Position numbers and translations under genes: made by a program
Notes under the pieces: model-generated
What the model saw: only the letters and a program-made list of their open reading frames with translations
Told to the model about the DNA's origin: nothing
The model's database searches: none
DNA from: Desulfofustis glycolicus DSM 9705
GTDB lineage: Bacteria; Desulfobacterota; Desulfobulbia; Desulfobulbales; Desulfocapsaceae
Direction of reading: 5' to 3'
Assembly (NCBI RefSeq): GCF_900130015.1
Contig: NZ_FQXS01000002.1
Location: forward strand, 1 to 64,000
Length of the DNA: 64,000 bases
Shown here: positions 28,863-37,559 of the stretch, piece by piece
How positions within the stretch are numbered: the first letter of the stretch is position 1
Layout: every line of letters starts with the position of its first letter

Positions 28863-29822
28863 TCGTCGGGGCACGGCTCCCCACTGTTTTTTGAAACGGT
28901 GGGTGGAGGTGTCCCGGCTGGAACGGCCGAAATCAAAGCGGCGGCAATCCTGTTCCACGGCCAGTCTCAGCATTGACCAGTACAGGAGCATATTCGGACA
29001 GCGGGGACGAAACCGGCGCAGCGAGGATGCCCACGGGTTTGCAAGAGTTTCGCCGTAGCGCAGCACAATGGCCCCGGCAGCCGGAACACCGTCACAGGAG
29101 ACAACGAGACAGCGGGTACTCGGCTGATCGCGGTCAAGGAGGCGGCGAAACAACTCGATGCTATGCGTCGGCGAGCCGAGATCGCGCATATTTTCCGAAA
29201 AGACCGCATAAAAATCATCGAGCAGTTCCGGCCCGCCAATGGCGCAACGGCAGCCGCAACGCTCCGCCTTGCGCACCTGGTTGCGTACCTTGGGTCCAAG
29301 GCTCGCCCAGAGCTCGTCTGCTGTCTCGGGCAGGCGCCGTTGCAGGCCGATCTTGAAATCAAATTCCCGGTGAACCCAGCGACTGTCCAGATCCGGTGGC
29401 GGACCGCCAACTGGTTCGGGTCGATATTCACGCACCTCCAGGTGATCGGCCGCCAGCTCTTCGGTCAGCTGCAGCGCGGCCAGCAGCAGACGGTGACGAA
29501 CGGCCTCGCTTTCGGCCAAGACGCCGGCCGCGTCGGTATAGGGCAGGGAGATCAGCCGCCTGGTGTTACCGGGAGGGGCAAAGAGCAGCAGCGGCAGCAG
29601 ACCGACCGTTGTCTCGCCGGAATTGCTTTCCCGTGCCCGCAGTACAAACAGCGGCAGCCGGTAAGTATCGGCAAGCGCCCGACACCAACCGGGCAGCTGG
29701 GAAAAGAGCGCGCCGGGATGGCCGGCGCAATAATCCGACCAGATCGGAGCCGACTCGATCCCCGCACAATCGATGCTCACTCCGGCGGAGCCCGAAGCTT
29801 CGTGCACCTGAATGTTTTGCAT
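28722..29822 (-). CDS. FemAB-like GNAT acyltransferase
   Basis: A 366-residue protein of the FemAB/GNAT-like family that occurs in exosortase/PEP-CTERM exopolysaccharide loci. The core is LWASLGPKVRNQVRKAERCGCR followed by the second GNAT half (VVSCDGVPAAGAIVLRYGETLANPWASS) and CRRFDFGRSSRDTSTHRFKKQWG. Likely adds an acyl or aminoacyl group to a surface glycan. Its 3' end is duplicated directly downstream. Confidence 0.8.
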   Translation of the reverse strand: MQNIQVHEASGSAGVSIDCAGIESAPIWSDYCAGHPGALFSQLPGWCRALADTYRLPLFVLRARESNSGETTVGLLPLLLFAPPGNTRRLISLPYTDAAGVLAESEAVRHRLLLAALQLTEELAADHLEVREYRPEPVGGPPPDLDSRWVHREFDFKIGLQRRLPETADELWASLGPKVRNQVRKAERCGCRCAIGGPELLDDFYAVFSENMRDLGSPTHSIELFRRLLDRDQPSTRCLVVSCDGVPAAGAIVLRYGETLANPWASSLRRFRPRCPNMLLYWSMLRLAVEQDCRRFDFGRSSRDTSTHRFKKQWGAVPRRLCWQVFSRSMPLWRPDNESLVDEQWRLMDLESSRRCGPARRRWISL

Positions 29823-29858
29823 TCAATTCATTGCTGTTTTTATATGAATCATTGCCCC

Positions 29859-30040
29859 GGGCTGGCCGGTTCTCCCGGAGGCTGCATCGCGGAGGCCCGG
29901 CGGGCCGGAGAATCAGGCCCGAAGGGCGGCGGACAAGGACGTCCGCCGCCGGCGGTCAGGCCATGGATGGCCTTCTGCCGGCCTCGGAGGCCAGCCGATC
30001 AGGCCGCAGCGCAGCAGCCGGAGGGAGGACCGGCCAGCCC
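29859..30040 (+). repeat. 182-bp structured repeat, copy A
   Basis: A GC-rich element with terminal inverted repeats (GGGCTGGCCGGT... and ...ACCGGCCAGCCC), an inner hairpin GGCGGCGGAC/GTCCGCCGCC and a palindrome GGCCATGGATGGCC. A second copy of the same length lies inverted at 40367-40548 and a cut-off copy at the window end. It fills most of the 29823-30201 gap. No convincing ORF inside. Confidence 0.85.
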
Positions 30041-30201
30041 TTCCTCTGGCGTTGGTTTTCATCGTCCAATTTTCTTCAGTCATGACCTATACTATCAGAT
30101 ATTACTATGACCAAGCCATAACCCATCGAAACAAGCGATTTGCCCTGATTGACAAAGCTCACTATTATGATGCGACATGATTACTCAACCAAACGTGCCC
30201 C

Positions 30202-31098
30202 ATGCTCCTCTCTCCTGAACCCCAAACCGCCGTATCTCCTGCTCCTGCGCGTTCACGCTGCGCCTTGGAAACCCTGCACGAACAGGGCAGCGGGCTGCAG
30301 AACGAGGATGTATTGCTGCGCGCCGGCGATCTGCTGGGCGTCTTTGACGGCGCCACCAGCCTGGACGGCTTTCTCGACAGAGATGGTGCAACCGGTGGCT
30401 ATCGGGCGGCGCAGTTGGCGGCTCAGGTTTTCGCGGACGAGCCGGGTGACCTGGCGTCCCGGGCGCAACGGGCGAACCGGGCGATTCGTTCGGCCCAACA
30501 CGACCATGGTATCCCACTCGAACAGCGGCAACGACTCTGGTCGACAAGCATGGCGGTGACTCGGCTGCATGACGGTTGGTTCGAGTATTGCCAGATCGGC
30601 GACAGCATGATCCTGCTGCTCTACCGGGACGGCCGCCATGAACTGCTCACCCCGGAGATCGATATAGATGCCGAGACGCTGCTGCAGTGGAAGCGCTTGC
30701 CCGCTTCGGCGCCGCCGATCCAGATCAGCCTGGCCTCGCAAATTCTCGCCGTTCGTTTGCAGATGAACGTGCGCTACGGCGTGCTCAACGGCGAGCCGAA
30801 GTCCCTTTCTTTTCTGAGCCATGGCCGCCGCAGCCTGAGCGATCTCGCCGGTATCCTGCTCTTTACCGACGGTCTGCTGTTGCCGAAAAGCGAGCCTGGC
30901 GAGGCAACGGACTGGCAGTGGTTCGCCGATCTCTACCGACTTGGCGGACTGGCAGGAATACGCAATCATGTCCGCATGCTGCAGAGACAGGATCCGGACT
31001 GTCGTCAGTTTCCCCGTTTCAAACGACACGACGACATTGCCGCGGTCGCGATCACGCTGCCGGCCGGGACCGTCTCGCCGCATCATAAGCCGCACTGA
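30202..31098 (+). CDS. PP2C-type protein phosphatase
   Basis: A 298-residue PPM/PP2C domain. Metal-binding acidic residues appear in NEDVLL, VFDGATS, FTDGLL and KRHDDIAAVAI, with GDS in the middle. It removes phosphate from Ser/Thr. No kinase gene is adjacent. No good ribosome site precedes the ATG at 30202. Its last 47 bp overlap the convergent glycosyltransferase gene. Confidence 0.85.
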   Translation: MLLSPEPQTAVSPAPARSRCALETLHEQGSGLQNEDVLLRAGDLLGVFDGATSLDGFLDRDGATGGYRAAQLAAQVFADEPGDLASRAQRANRAIRSAQHDHGIPLEQRQRLWSTSMAVTRLHDGWFEYCQIGDSMILLLYRDGRHELLTPEIDIDAETLLQWKRLPASAPPIQISLASQILAVRLQMNVRYGVLNGEPKSLSFLSHGRRSLSDLAGILLFTDGLLLPKSEPGEATDWQWFADLYRLGGLAGIRNHVRMLQRQDPDCRQFPRFKRHDDIAAVAITLPAGTVSPHHKPH

Positions 31099-32287
31099 CC
31101 CTGGCAAAGACCCCTTCCCAGCTGGAGCCGGCCGTACAAGCCTCGACGTCATCCTTCCACGGGGTGGCCCTCCTCTTTGCTCTTTCGATCATATTCATCA
31201 AAGCCGTTGTCAGCCGCTCGTCGAGAAGGCACCAGACCGAGTCGTCGGGTCTGTCAACGGCGCTCATTGGTTCCAATCGGACATAGTCGACAAGATCGTC
31301 CGTGGCCTGGTTAAGCAGGTGGCAACACCCCGGCAGGTCGGTCGTGACCAACCGACACCCCGATGCCAGTGCTTCCAGCAGGACGAGCGGCAGGCCTTCG
31401 TAGAATGAGGGCAGCACGAAGATATGACAGCGCCGCATCAACTCGGCAAGCGCATGCTGGCTCAGAGAACCATGCAGCGTTACCCGATCGCCACATGTTG
31501 CCGCCAGCTGCCGGCACAAGCGTTCCTCCTCGCCGTGTCCGGATCCGGCAAGGTGCAGATGGACGGCCGGTTCGCCCAGAGCGGCAAAAACGCGCAGCAG
31601 CCAGTCGACCCCCTTGGCCAGGCTAAGCTTGCCGGCATAAAGCAGGTGAACCGGCGGAACCGGCGGCTTGACACCAAACGAAAAGATATCTCGATCGATC
31701 CCCGCCCCGGCAACACCAATTTTATCCCGGGCAATCCCATAGAGAGAGCTGATTCGCTCGACCTGGCCCGGATCGAGCGCGAGAACCCGGTCGACCGCGC
31801 GGCAATCCGGCACGACACGGCCCCTCAGGTGGGGGCAGGTGACGAGTTGGCGCAGATCGGTAGAGTGGCAGGAGGTGAGCAGCGGGAAGGCAGGCAGGGT
31901 TCGCCTGGTTACCGCTGTTGCCAGCCAGAGATGGTGGCTGTGTATCACTTCGATCGGGAAATTACGTGCGGCCGCACTGACCGCTTCGGCAAAAGCCGTT
32001 TCATAACGATCCAGTTGCTCCGGGGAGAGATCGCAAAACCGGGAACTGCGGTACGGCATCACGTCACTCATGCCGGGAATGGCAAAATCGAGCTCCCCGT
32101 CATCGAAACGGACAAAACGGCACGATGCAGTGTCAGCCCCTGCCAGTTTTGGACGATCACCGCCTGACCAGCCGGCCACCAGATAGTTCCTATGGCCGGC
32201 ACGGGCGGCCTGACGCAGCACATGCTGCAGGTAAATGCCGCTGCCGGTGCTTTCCGGGTGCTGGCTGATGACATGCAGAATATTCAT
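31052..32287 (-). CDS. Glycosyltransferase family 4 protein
   Basis: About 411 residues from the ATG at 32287 (MNILHVISQHP, the usual N-terminal strand of GT4 enzymes). Features: STGSGIYLQHVLR glycine loop, HSHHLWLATAV, LYAGKLSLAKGVDWLL, and the donor-site motif FYEGLPLVLLEALASG with its two Glu residues. Builds a surface glycan, probably with the nearby deacetylase-like and FemAB-like proteins. Confidence 0.9.
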   Translation of the reverse strand: MNILHVISQHPESTGSGIYLQHVLRQAARAGHRNYLVAGWSGGDRPKLAGADTASCRFVRFDDGELDFAIPGMSDVMPYRSSRFCDLSPEQLDRYETAFAEAVSAAARNFPIEVIHSHHLWLATAVTRRTLPAFPLLTSCHSTDLRQLVTCPHLRGRVVPDCRAVDRVLALDPGQVERISSLYGIARDKIGVAGAGIDRDIFSFGVKPPVPPVHLLYAGKLSLAKGVDWLLRVFAALGEPAVHLHLAGSGHGEEERLCRQLAATCGDRVTLHGSLSQHALAELMRRCHIFVLPSFYEGLPLVLLEALASGCRLVTTDLPGCCHLLNQATDDLVDYVRLEPMSAVDRPDDSVWCLLDERLTTALMNMIERAKRRATPWKDDVEACTAGSSWEGVFARVSAAYDAARRSRPAA

Positions 32288-32399
32288 CACCGGTATACCG
32301 TACACCCAAGGCACCACAGACAATAAAACGGCATGTTCCCGGGCCGTTGGCTCGACATGAAACGTCCGGCCGGCAGGAGCACGTGCAAGGCGGCAGCGA

Positions 32400-32870
32400 T
32401 CATCGGCGCAGGGTGGCCTTCAAACGGTTGGGCGATAACAGCAGGTCGAACGCATCCAACGGTGAGAAGACCAGGAGGTCAGCCGCCTGCAGCGCCTTGA
32501 TGGCGCAACCTTCGGCCAGACAGACGGCGACACCGATGCGCGCCGTCTCAAGCATCAGCCGATCATTGTTGCCGTTACCCAAGGCAATGACCCCGTCGGC
32601 GCCGAGGATGCGGATATACTCCTGTTTCTGAGCGGCATGGTTGTCGCCGCTGAGGATATGCAGGGTGCAATCGATCCCGGCGACTTGCTGCCGCACCGTG
32701 CCGAACGTATCAGACGTCAGCACGTGTACCTCAACTAGGTCGGCAAGTGTCCGTAATCCCTCTCTGACGCCCGGCAGCAAGGAGCCATCGACCGACAGGG
32801 TGCCGGTAAAATCGGTGACACAATGGCGCAGCGTGATGCTTCCGTATTCTGGAACAACGCAGGTGAACAT
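32400..32870 (-). CDS. Soluble P-type-ATPase-like HAD phosphatase
   Basis: About 156 residues from the ATG at 32870. A small HAD fold: motif I VTDFTGTLS, motif II LTSD, motif III Lys region, motif IV ALGNGNNDRLMLE. Motif I is D-x-T-G-T, as in P-type ATPases, not the D-x-D of classical phosphatases; this matches the soluble P-type-ATPase-like group. The substrate is unknown. Confidence 0.75.
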   Translation of the reverse strand: MFTCVVPEYGSITLRHCVTDFTGTLSVDGSLLPGVREGLRTLADLVEVHVLTSDTFGTVRQQVAGIDCTLHILSGDNHAAQKQEYIRILGADGVIALGNGNNDRLMLETARIGVAVCLAEGCAIKALQAADLLVFSPLDAFDLLLSPNRLKATLRR

Positions 32871-32932
32871 CGCTTCTTCTCCGGAACAGTGGACAGTGTT
32901 TCTGTTGTGCTTATCGCTCCGGGCCCCGGATG

Positions 32933-33457
32933 TCAACCCTGGTGCACGGTCTTGCCGCAATTCCGGCACAGGCCGCGGAAGACCTCTCGCAGCGTCGTTT
33001 CATCGAGTCGATCGCGCAAGTGCTCTTCGTAGAGGTCCGATTCCTCGATGCCCGGCGACATTTGTCGGGCCAGATCGTCATCGGATGTGGTATCGACGTT
33101 GATCGGCTCGAAGCGATAGTTCGCCTCGTTCGGCTCGAAGTCTTCTCTGCGACGCCGCTCCAACCAGCTGTCGGCATCATCGTGCGTTCCGAGATATGGG
33201 ACATAGAGACGGTCGCAATACCGCACCGTTATCAGACGATAGCCGCCGCCAAGATCATACTTGACGCAATTTTTCATGCGGTACTCACCGTTTTTCGTTC
33301 GTTTCAGGAAAATCCCCGCCGTTTCTTCCCCGTTTTCCCTCAATTCGGTAAGGATACGCTGACACTGGTCGGCCGCCAGTTCCCCTTTCTTGCCGGACCG
33401 GCGCAAAACAATGAGCTGGCGCTCGATTGCCCGGGCCAGATGGATGGATCGAAACAT
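32933..33457 (-). CDS. Hypothetical protein, possible RelE-like core
   Basis: About 174 residues from the ATG at 33457, preceded by GGAGG at good spacing. Not recognised with certainty. The middle (KYDLGGGYRLITVRYCDRLYVPYLGTHDDADSWLERRR) looks like the beta-sheet and C-terminal part of a RelE/HigB-fold protein, followed by an acidic tail ending in the zinc-ribbon-like CRNCG. No antitoxin gene is seen beside it. Confidence 0.5.
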   Translation of the reverse strand: MFRSIHLARAIERQLIVLRRSGKKGELAADQCQRILTELRENGEETAGIFLKRTKNGEYRMKNCVKYDLGGGYRLITVRYCDRLYVPYLGTHDDADSWLERRRREDFEPNEANYRFEPINVDTTSDDDLARQMSPGIEESDLYEEHLRDRLDETTLREVFRGLCRNCGKTVHQG

Positions 33458-34053
33458 AGTTTGCCTCCGTTGACAGCTCTGCCGGGATGAACCGATAAAC
33501 GCCTCGACCATCCCGAACGGTCATTCCCCCCGACGTTTTTCCGAAACACGATCAACAACAATGCAGGGACCGTAGCCGGTCGTAGGATTCTAAGATTACT
33601 AGAGGATGTCAAATAGGTATTATCGATAAATACGGGACGGCACCCCCACTTTTTCAATACTTGGGAGCTTGAAAAATTCGGAATTTCGTTCAAGATCAAG
33701 ACGCGCGAGAAGATTTTTCCGCAGGCATAGACGATATTCCGAAGATAAAATTTGATTGCGCAACAATGAGGCTGGGCAGAATGACAATTTTTCAAGGTTC
33801 CCTCCTGTTGTTTTGAGAGAAGATGGCGTACCCATGCAGCGCTAATGCTGGACCCATGTGGCGCTCTCTAATTATTGGAATTTTCTATAATTCAGCTAAC
33901 TGATATCGATATATAGTATTGGACCCCTCTTCGCTTTCGATGTACCTACAAAGCATTTTCTGGCCGTTTCAATCCTTGTTATCGGGCCGCTTTGACCGTG
34001 AACGAACACGGAATATTTTCAAGGCGACCTGCCAATTACCTGAGAGGGAGACC
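33458..34053. other. AT-rich intergenic region with repeat elements
   Basis: A 596-bp gap, clearly more AT-rich than its surroundings. It holds a 140-bp element bounded by inverted repeats (33663-33802) and a pair of short direct repeats (33829-33843 and 33851-33865). No ORF in it looks coding. The yedE promoter must lie in the right half. Confidence 0.6.
33663..33802. repeat. 140-bp MITE-like element
   Basis: Ends are imperfect inverted repeats: GGGAGCTTGAAAAATT at 33663-33678 and AATTTTTCAAGGTTCCC at 33786-33802. The segment GGAATTTCGTTCA inside also occurs (reverse strand) in the loop of the palindrome at 20783-20826. The two sites therefore share ancestry. Confidence 0.6.
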
Positions 34054-35145
34054 ATGGAAGCCGTTAAACGTTTTTTCGCAAGTCGCTGGGGAATCATCTG
34101 CGTCGGCGCCGTTATCGGCGTGCTCGCGGCGATCCTGCAAAAATTGGGCAATCCTGCCAACATGGGCATCTGCGTCGCCTGCTTCGAACGCGACATTGCC
34201 GGCTCGATCGGCCTACATCGAGCCGCGGTGGTGCAGTACCTACGTCCTGAGATCATCGGGTTTGTGCTCGGTGCCCTACTTGCCGCCTACCTGTTCAAGG
34301 AGTTTCGGCCCCGTGCCGGCTCGGCGCCGATCGTGCGGTTCATGCTCGGCGTTTTTGCCATGATCGGCGCACTGGTATTTCTCGGCTGCCCCTGGCGCGC
34401 AGTTCTGCGCCTGGCCGGCGGTGACGGCAACGCCATTCTCGGGCTGGCGGGACTAGCCACCGGTATCGGTATCGGCGCCTGGTTCCTGAAAAACGGCTAC
34501 AATCTGGGCCGCGCGCAAAAGACCTACACCTCGGTCGGCTGGTTGATGCCGCTGACCATGCTGGGTTTTCTCGTTTTACTACTGGCTAACCCGCAGATCG
34601 CCGGTGAGGCGCAAAGCGGCGTACTTTTTTACAGCCTCAAGGGACCGGGTGCCGCCCATGCGCCGCTCTTCGTCTCCTTACTCGTCGGACTGCTCATCGG
34701 CGTGCTCGCCCAACGGAGCCGCTTCTGCACCATGGGTGCCCTTCGCGACCTGATCCTCTTCCGGCAGACCCACCTGCTCAGCGGTTTTCTTGCCCTGCTG
34801 GTCTTCGCCTTTGCCGCCAACCTGGTGCTTGGTCAATTCAATCCGGGCTTTACCGGTCAACCGGTGGCCCATACCCAGCACTTCTGGAATTTCGCCGGCA
34901 TGGTGCTGGCCGGCCTGGCCTTTGCCCTGGCCGGCGGGTGTCCCGGTCGACAGCTGTTTATGGCCGGAGAGGGAGACGGTGACGCCGCCGTTTTTGTTGT
35001 CGGCATGATCGTCGGTGCCGCCTTCGCGCACAATTTCGGCCTGGCCAGCTCTCCGGCCGGAGTCGGGCCGAACGGCATCGCTGCCGTTGTAGTCGGCCTG
35101 GCGGTGTGCCTGTTCATCGGTTTCACCATGCGCAAAACAGCTTAA
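34054..35145 (+). CDS. yedE: YedE-family putative selenium transporter
   Basis: About 363 residues from the ATG at 34054, chosen for its GAGAGGGAG ribosome site; earlier ATGs are far from a site. A multi-spanning inner-membrane protein (about 9-10 helices) of the YedE/YeeE family with conserved Cys in NMGICVACFERD, FLGCPWR, RSRFCTMGALRD and AGGCPGRQLF. The long YedE-related form is known from comparative genomics as a candidate selenium-compound transporter. Heads a four-gene operon with a TusA-like protein. Confidence 0.85.
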   Translation: MEAVKRFFASRWGIICVGAVIGVLAAILQKLGNPANMGICVACFERDIAGSIGLHRAAVVQYLRPEIIGFVLGALLAAYLFKEFRPRAGSAPIVRFMLGVFAMIGALVFLGCPWRAVLRLAGGDGNAILGLAGLATGIGIGAWFLKNGYNLGRAQKTYTSVGWLMPLTMLGFLVLLLANPQIAGEAQSGVLFYSLKGPGAAHAPLFVSLLVGLLIGVLAQRSRFCTMGALRDLILFRQTHLLSGFLALLVFAFAANLVLGQFNPGFTGQPVAHTQHFWNFAGMVLAGLAFALAGGCPGRQLFMAGEGDGDAAVFVVGMIVGAAFAHNFGLASSPAGVGPNGIAAVVVGLAVCLFIGFTMRKTA

Positions 35146-35158
35146 AAAGGAGCAGATC

Positions 35159-35377
35159 ATGGCAACTACGATAGATGCGCGGGGCTTGTCGTGCCCGCAA
35201 CCGGTACTGATGACCCTGGACACCATCAAGGCCGGGGCCGACAAAGAACTGATCGTGCTGGTCGATACCGACACCTCTCGGGAAAACGTCTCGCGGGCGG
35301 CAGCCAGCCAGGGATACACGGTTGCGGCCGTTGATCCGGACGGTGACGGCTACCGCTTGACCCTGAAGAAGGGGTGA
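35159..35377 (+). CDS. TusA/SirA-like sulfur (selenium) carrier
   Basis: A 72-residue TusA-fold protein with the Cys-Pro motif DARGLSCPQPV near residues 7-13. Members relay sulfur as a persulfide; those beside YedE and DUF3343 are thought to handle selenium. Strong AAGGAG site, 13 bp after yedE; the stop overlaps the GTG start of the next gene. Confidence 0.9.
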   Translation: MATTIDARGLSCPQPVLMTLDTIKAGADKELIVLVDTDTSRENVSRAAASQGYTVAAVDPDGDGYRLTLKKG

Positions 35378-35946
35378 GCGTGCCCCTATTGTCCCGACTG
35401 AGGAAGGCGTTCACTCCAGCCAAACCGACCTCATCGCCGCGATCCTCGATGGATCGCGGCTTTCTCGTCTTCGAAAATACCAGCGAGGTGATCCAGGCGG
35501 AAAAGCTGCTCGCTAAGGCCGGCTGGATGGTCCGGGTCATGGGGCCGCCGCCCGAGATACAGCGCGGCTGCGATCTGGTAATCGAGTTCCCGTTGATCGA
35601 GCGGCTGGAGATTGTCAGGCTCCTTGGTGCTTCCGGGCTGGACCCGCTGGAGATGGTACCGGTCAGCGGGCCGCTGCTGCAACCGGTCGATATCTTCCAG
35701 CGAGTAGATTATGGTGCCTATCTGATGGTGCGCGCCGCCAACATGAAGATCTGTGTGGAAAAAGCCACCGGGATCATCGTCAACATCTCCGGCGGCGGCT
35801 GCCCCGACGTGCCGTATCTAGCGGCCATGCTGGTCGGCAAGAAACTGCGTGAAGTACCGAGTCCCCGCGACATCGGCCATACCTTGTGCGGGTATGCCCT
35901 GCAACTCGCCTTCGAGGAGATCACCGAACAATGCTCGCCATCGTAG
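35374..35946 (+). CDS. DUF3343 putative Se/S carrier protein
   Basis: A 190-residue protein starting with GTG at 35374 (GTGA overlap). Residues about 28-110 match DUF3343, described as a putative Se/S carrier-like domain (FLVFENTSEVIQAEKLLAKAG). The C-terminal part carries a conserved-looking Cys in SGGGCPDVPYLAA. Its place between the TusA-like and kinase-like genes supports a role in selenium handling, not proven. Confidence 0.75.
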   Translation: MSVPLLSRLRKAFTPAKPTSSPRSSMDRGFLVFENTSEVIQAEKLLAKAGWMVRVMGPPPEIQRGCDLVIEFPLIERLEIVRLLGASGLDPLEMVPVSGPLLQPVDIFQRVDYGAYLMVRAANMKICVEKATGIIVNISGGGCPDVPYLAAMLVGKKLREVPSPRDIGHTLCGYALQLAFEEITEQCSPS

Positions 35947-36797
35947 GTACCGTCCCCGACGCGGCATTGCCGGTCCTGACAGGCACCGTTACGCTTGACG
36001 GAACGACCATTACCGTAGCCGGTCGCCGTTTTCCGGTGAACCGCGGCACCCCCGCGCTGCTCGCGGCGGCGGCGGTTACCAGCCGGGCACTCGGTCGGCC
36101 GGCGCCGCTGGCCTATCTGGTCGGCGATATCGGCCGCGGTGACGGCAGTCGCCGACTCTACGCCCACCTGGCCGAACACCTCGCCACGGCCGACCACCGG
36201 ATCATGGTCTTTCATTATCTGCAGCCCGACGTGGACTGGCACGGCCGAGTACTGCTGGCCCTCCAGGAGATGGCTCGCACGCCGCTGCTCATCGCCGACG
36301 CCGGTTTCATGTACGTGGCCAAGATGAGCGGTCAGGCCGAAGCCTACGACCTGTTTACCCCGGACATCGGCGAACTCGCCTTCCTGGCAGACGAGAAGGC
36401 CCCGCATCCCTTCTACACCCGCGGATTTATCCTGCACATGGAAGAGAGGGCCGAGGAGATGATCGACATGGCCTACCGCCATGGCAATGCCGCCCAACAC
36501 CTGCTGGTCAAGGGTCGGCGGGATTACGTGGTCGAACGGGGAAGCATCCGGGCAGTTGTCGACACGCCGAGCGTCCCGGAACTCGAACCGATCGGCGGCA
36601 CTGGCGACACCGTGACCGGCATCGCCGCGGCCCTGATCCAGGCCGGTTTGCCGATCCCGGCCGCCGCCGAAGCAGCGGCCCGCATCAATCGAATCGCCGG
36701 AAGGCTCGCCCAGCCGAACCCGGCAACCCAGGTAACCGACATCATCGCCTGCATCGAACGCGCTATCGACGAGATCGACCTATCGGCAGCATGTTGA
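35931..36797 (+). CDS. Sugar-kinase-like protein (NAD(P)HX dehydratase/ribokinase fold)
   Basis: About 288 residues from the ATG at 35931, overlapping the DUF3343 gene by 16 bp. The C-terminal PIGGTGDTVTGIAAALIQAG is the anion-hole and catalytic Asp motif of the ribokinase/YjeF-C superfamily. It may phosphorylate or repair a metabolite linked to the selenium operon. The exact substrate is unknown. Confidence 0.7.
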   Translation: MLAIVGTVPDAALPVLTGTVTLDGTTITVAGRRFPVNRGTPALLAAAAVTSRALGRPAPLAYLVGDIGRGDGSRRLYAHLAEHLATADHRIMVFHYLQPDVDWHGRVLLALQEMARTPLLIADAGFMYVAKMSGQAEAYDLFTPDIGELAFLADEKAPHPFYTRGFILHMEERAEEMIDMAYRHGNAAQHLLVKGRRDYVVERGSIRAVVDTPSVPELEPIGGTGDTVTGIAAALIQAGLPIPAAAEAAARINRIAGRLAQPNPATQVTDIIACIERAIDEIDLSAAC

Positions 36798-36850
36798 GCG
36801 GAAAAGCTAATTCTCACCGTCACCCTGCCGATTCACCAGATTTCACAAAA

Positions 36851-37555
36851 TCACGCCGACCTGATCAGGGTCTGATCGGTCATTTCGAACACCAGATCGG
36901 CGACCCGCCGTACCTGGTCCTGATAATGCGACACCATCAACACGGTGCAGGATTGTTTCAAATCGTCAAGCAACTCTTCTATCTTGCCACAGGAACGGGC
37001 ATCAAGTGATGACGTCGGCTCGTCCAGCAGCAGAATTTCCGGTTCGAGCATCAGAGCCCTGGCGATACACAGGCGCTGCTGCTGTCCGCCCGACAAGGCA
37101 CGTGCATCGGCCCGCAGCCGATCCTTGACTTCCTCGAACAAATGAGCTTTTCGCAAGGCTTTCTCGACCAGATGATCCATTTCTCCTCTCTTTCTGTGAC
37201 CAGCAAGCCGCAAGGGGAATGCAACGTTCTTATGAATGCTCATCGGCAGAGGGTTTGGCTTTTGAAACACCATGCCGACCCGCCGTCGCAGCTCGGAGGC
37301 GGGCAAATGCTCGCGATAGATATCGACTAGGCCGTCGGCAAACCGAAGTAAAACCGTCCCGCTGACGTTGCCGCCACCGAATTCCTGCCAAAGACGATTA
37401 AAAACCGTGAGAAAGGTCGATTTACCGGCGCCCGATGGTCCGGTAACAGCGGCAATACAGTGTTCCGGCAGTTCCAGATCGATCGACTCAAACAGCGTCT
37501 TCTTGTCGTAGCTGAATGCCAGGGAGCGGGTGATGATTTTACTTGCAGATGCCAT
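36851..37555 (-). CDS. pstB: Phosphate ABC transporter ATP-binding protein
   Basis: About 234 residues from the ATG at 37555. Walker A GPSGAGKST, Q-loop region MVFQKPNPLPMSI (typical of PstB), signature LSGGQQQR and Walker B ILLLDEPTSSLD. Powers high-affinity phosphate uptake. Last gene of pstSCAB; no phoU follows. It is shorter than the usual 250-260 residues but complete. Confidence 0.93.
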   Translation of the reverse strand: MASASKIITRSLAFSYDKKTLFESIDLELPEHCIAAVTGPSGAGKSTFLTVFNRLWQEFGGGNVSGTVLLRFADGLVDIYREHLPASELRRRVGMVFQKPNPLPMSIHKNVAFPLRLAGHRKRGEMDHLVEKALRKAHLFEEVKDRLRADARALSGGQQQRLCIARALMLEPEILLLDEPTSSLDARSCGKIEELLDDLKQSCTVLMVSHYQDQVRRVADLVFEMTDQTLIRSA

Positions 37556-37559
37556 ATCG

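Noticed and set aside
29859-30040. CRISPR array or retron as explanation of the repeats
   Set aside because: Copies are far apart, lack spacers, and no cas or reverse-transcriptase gene is in the window.
29163-30110. A 315-codon plus-strand frame running into repeat copy A
   Set aside because: Antisense to the FemAB-like gene, then non-coding repeat; no domain and no consistent codon pattern.
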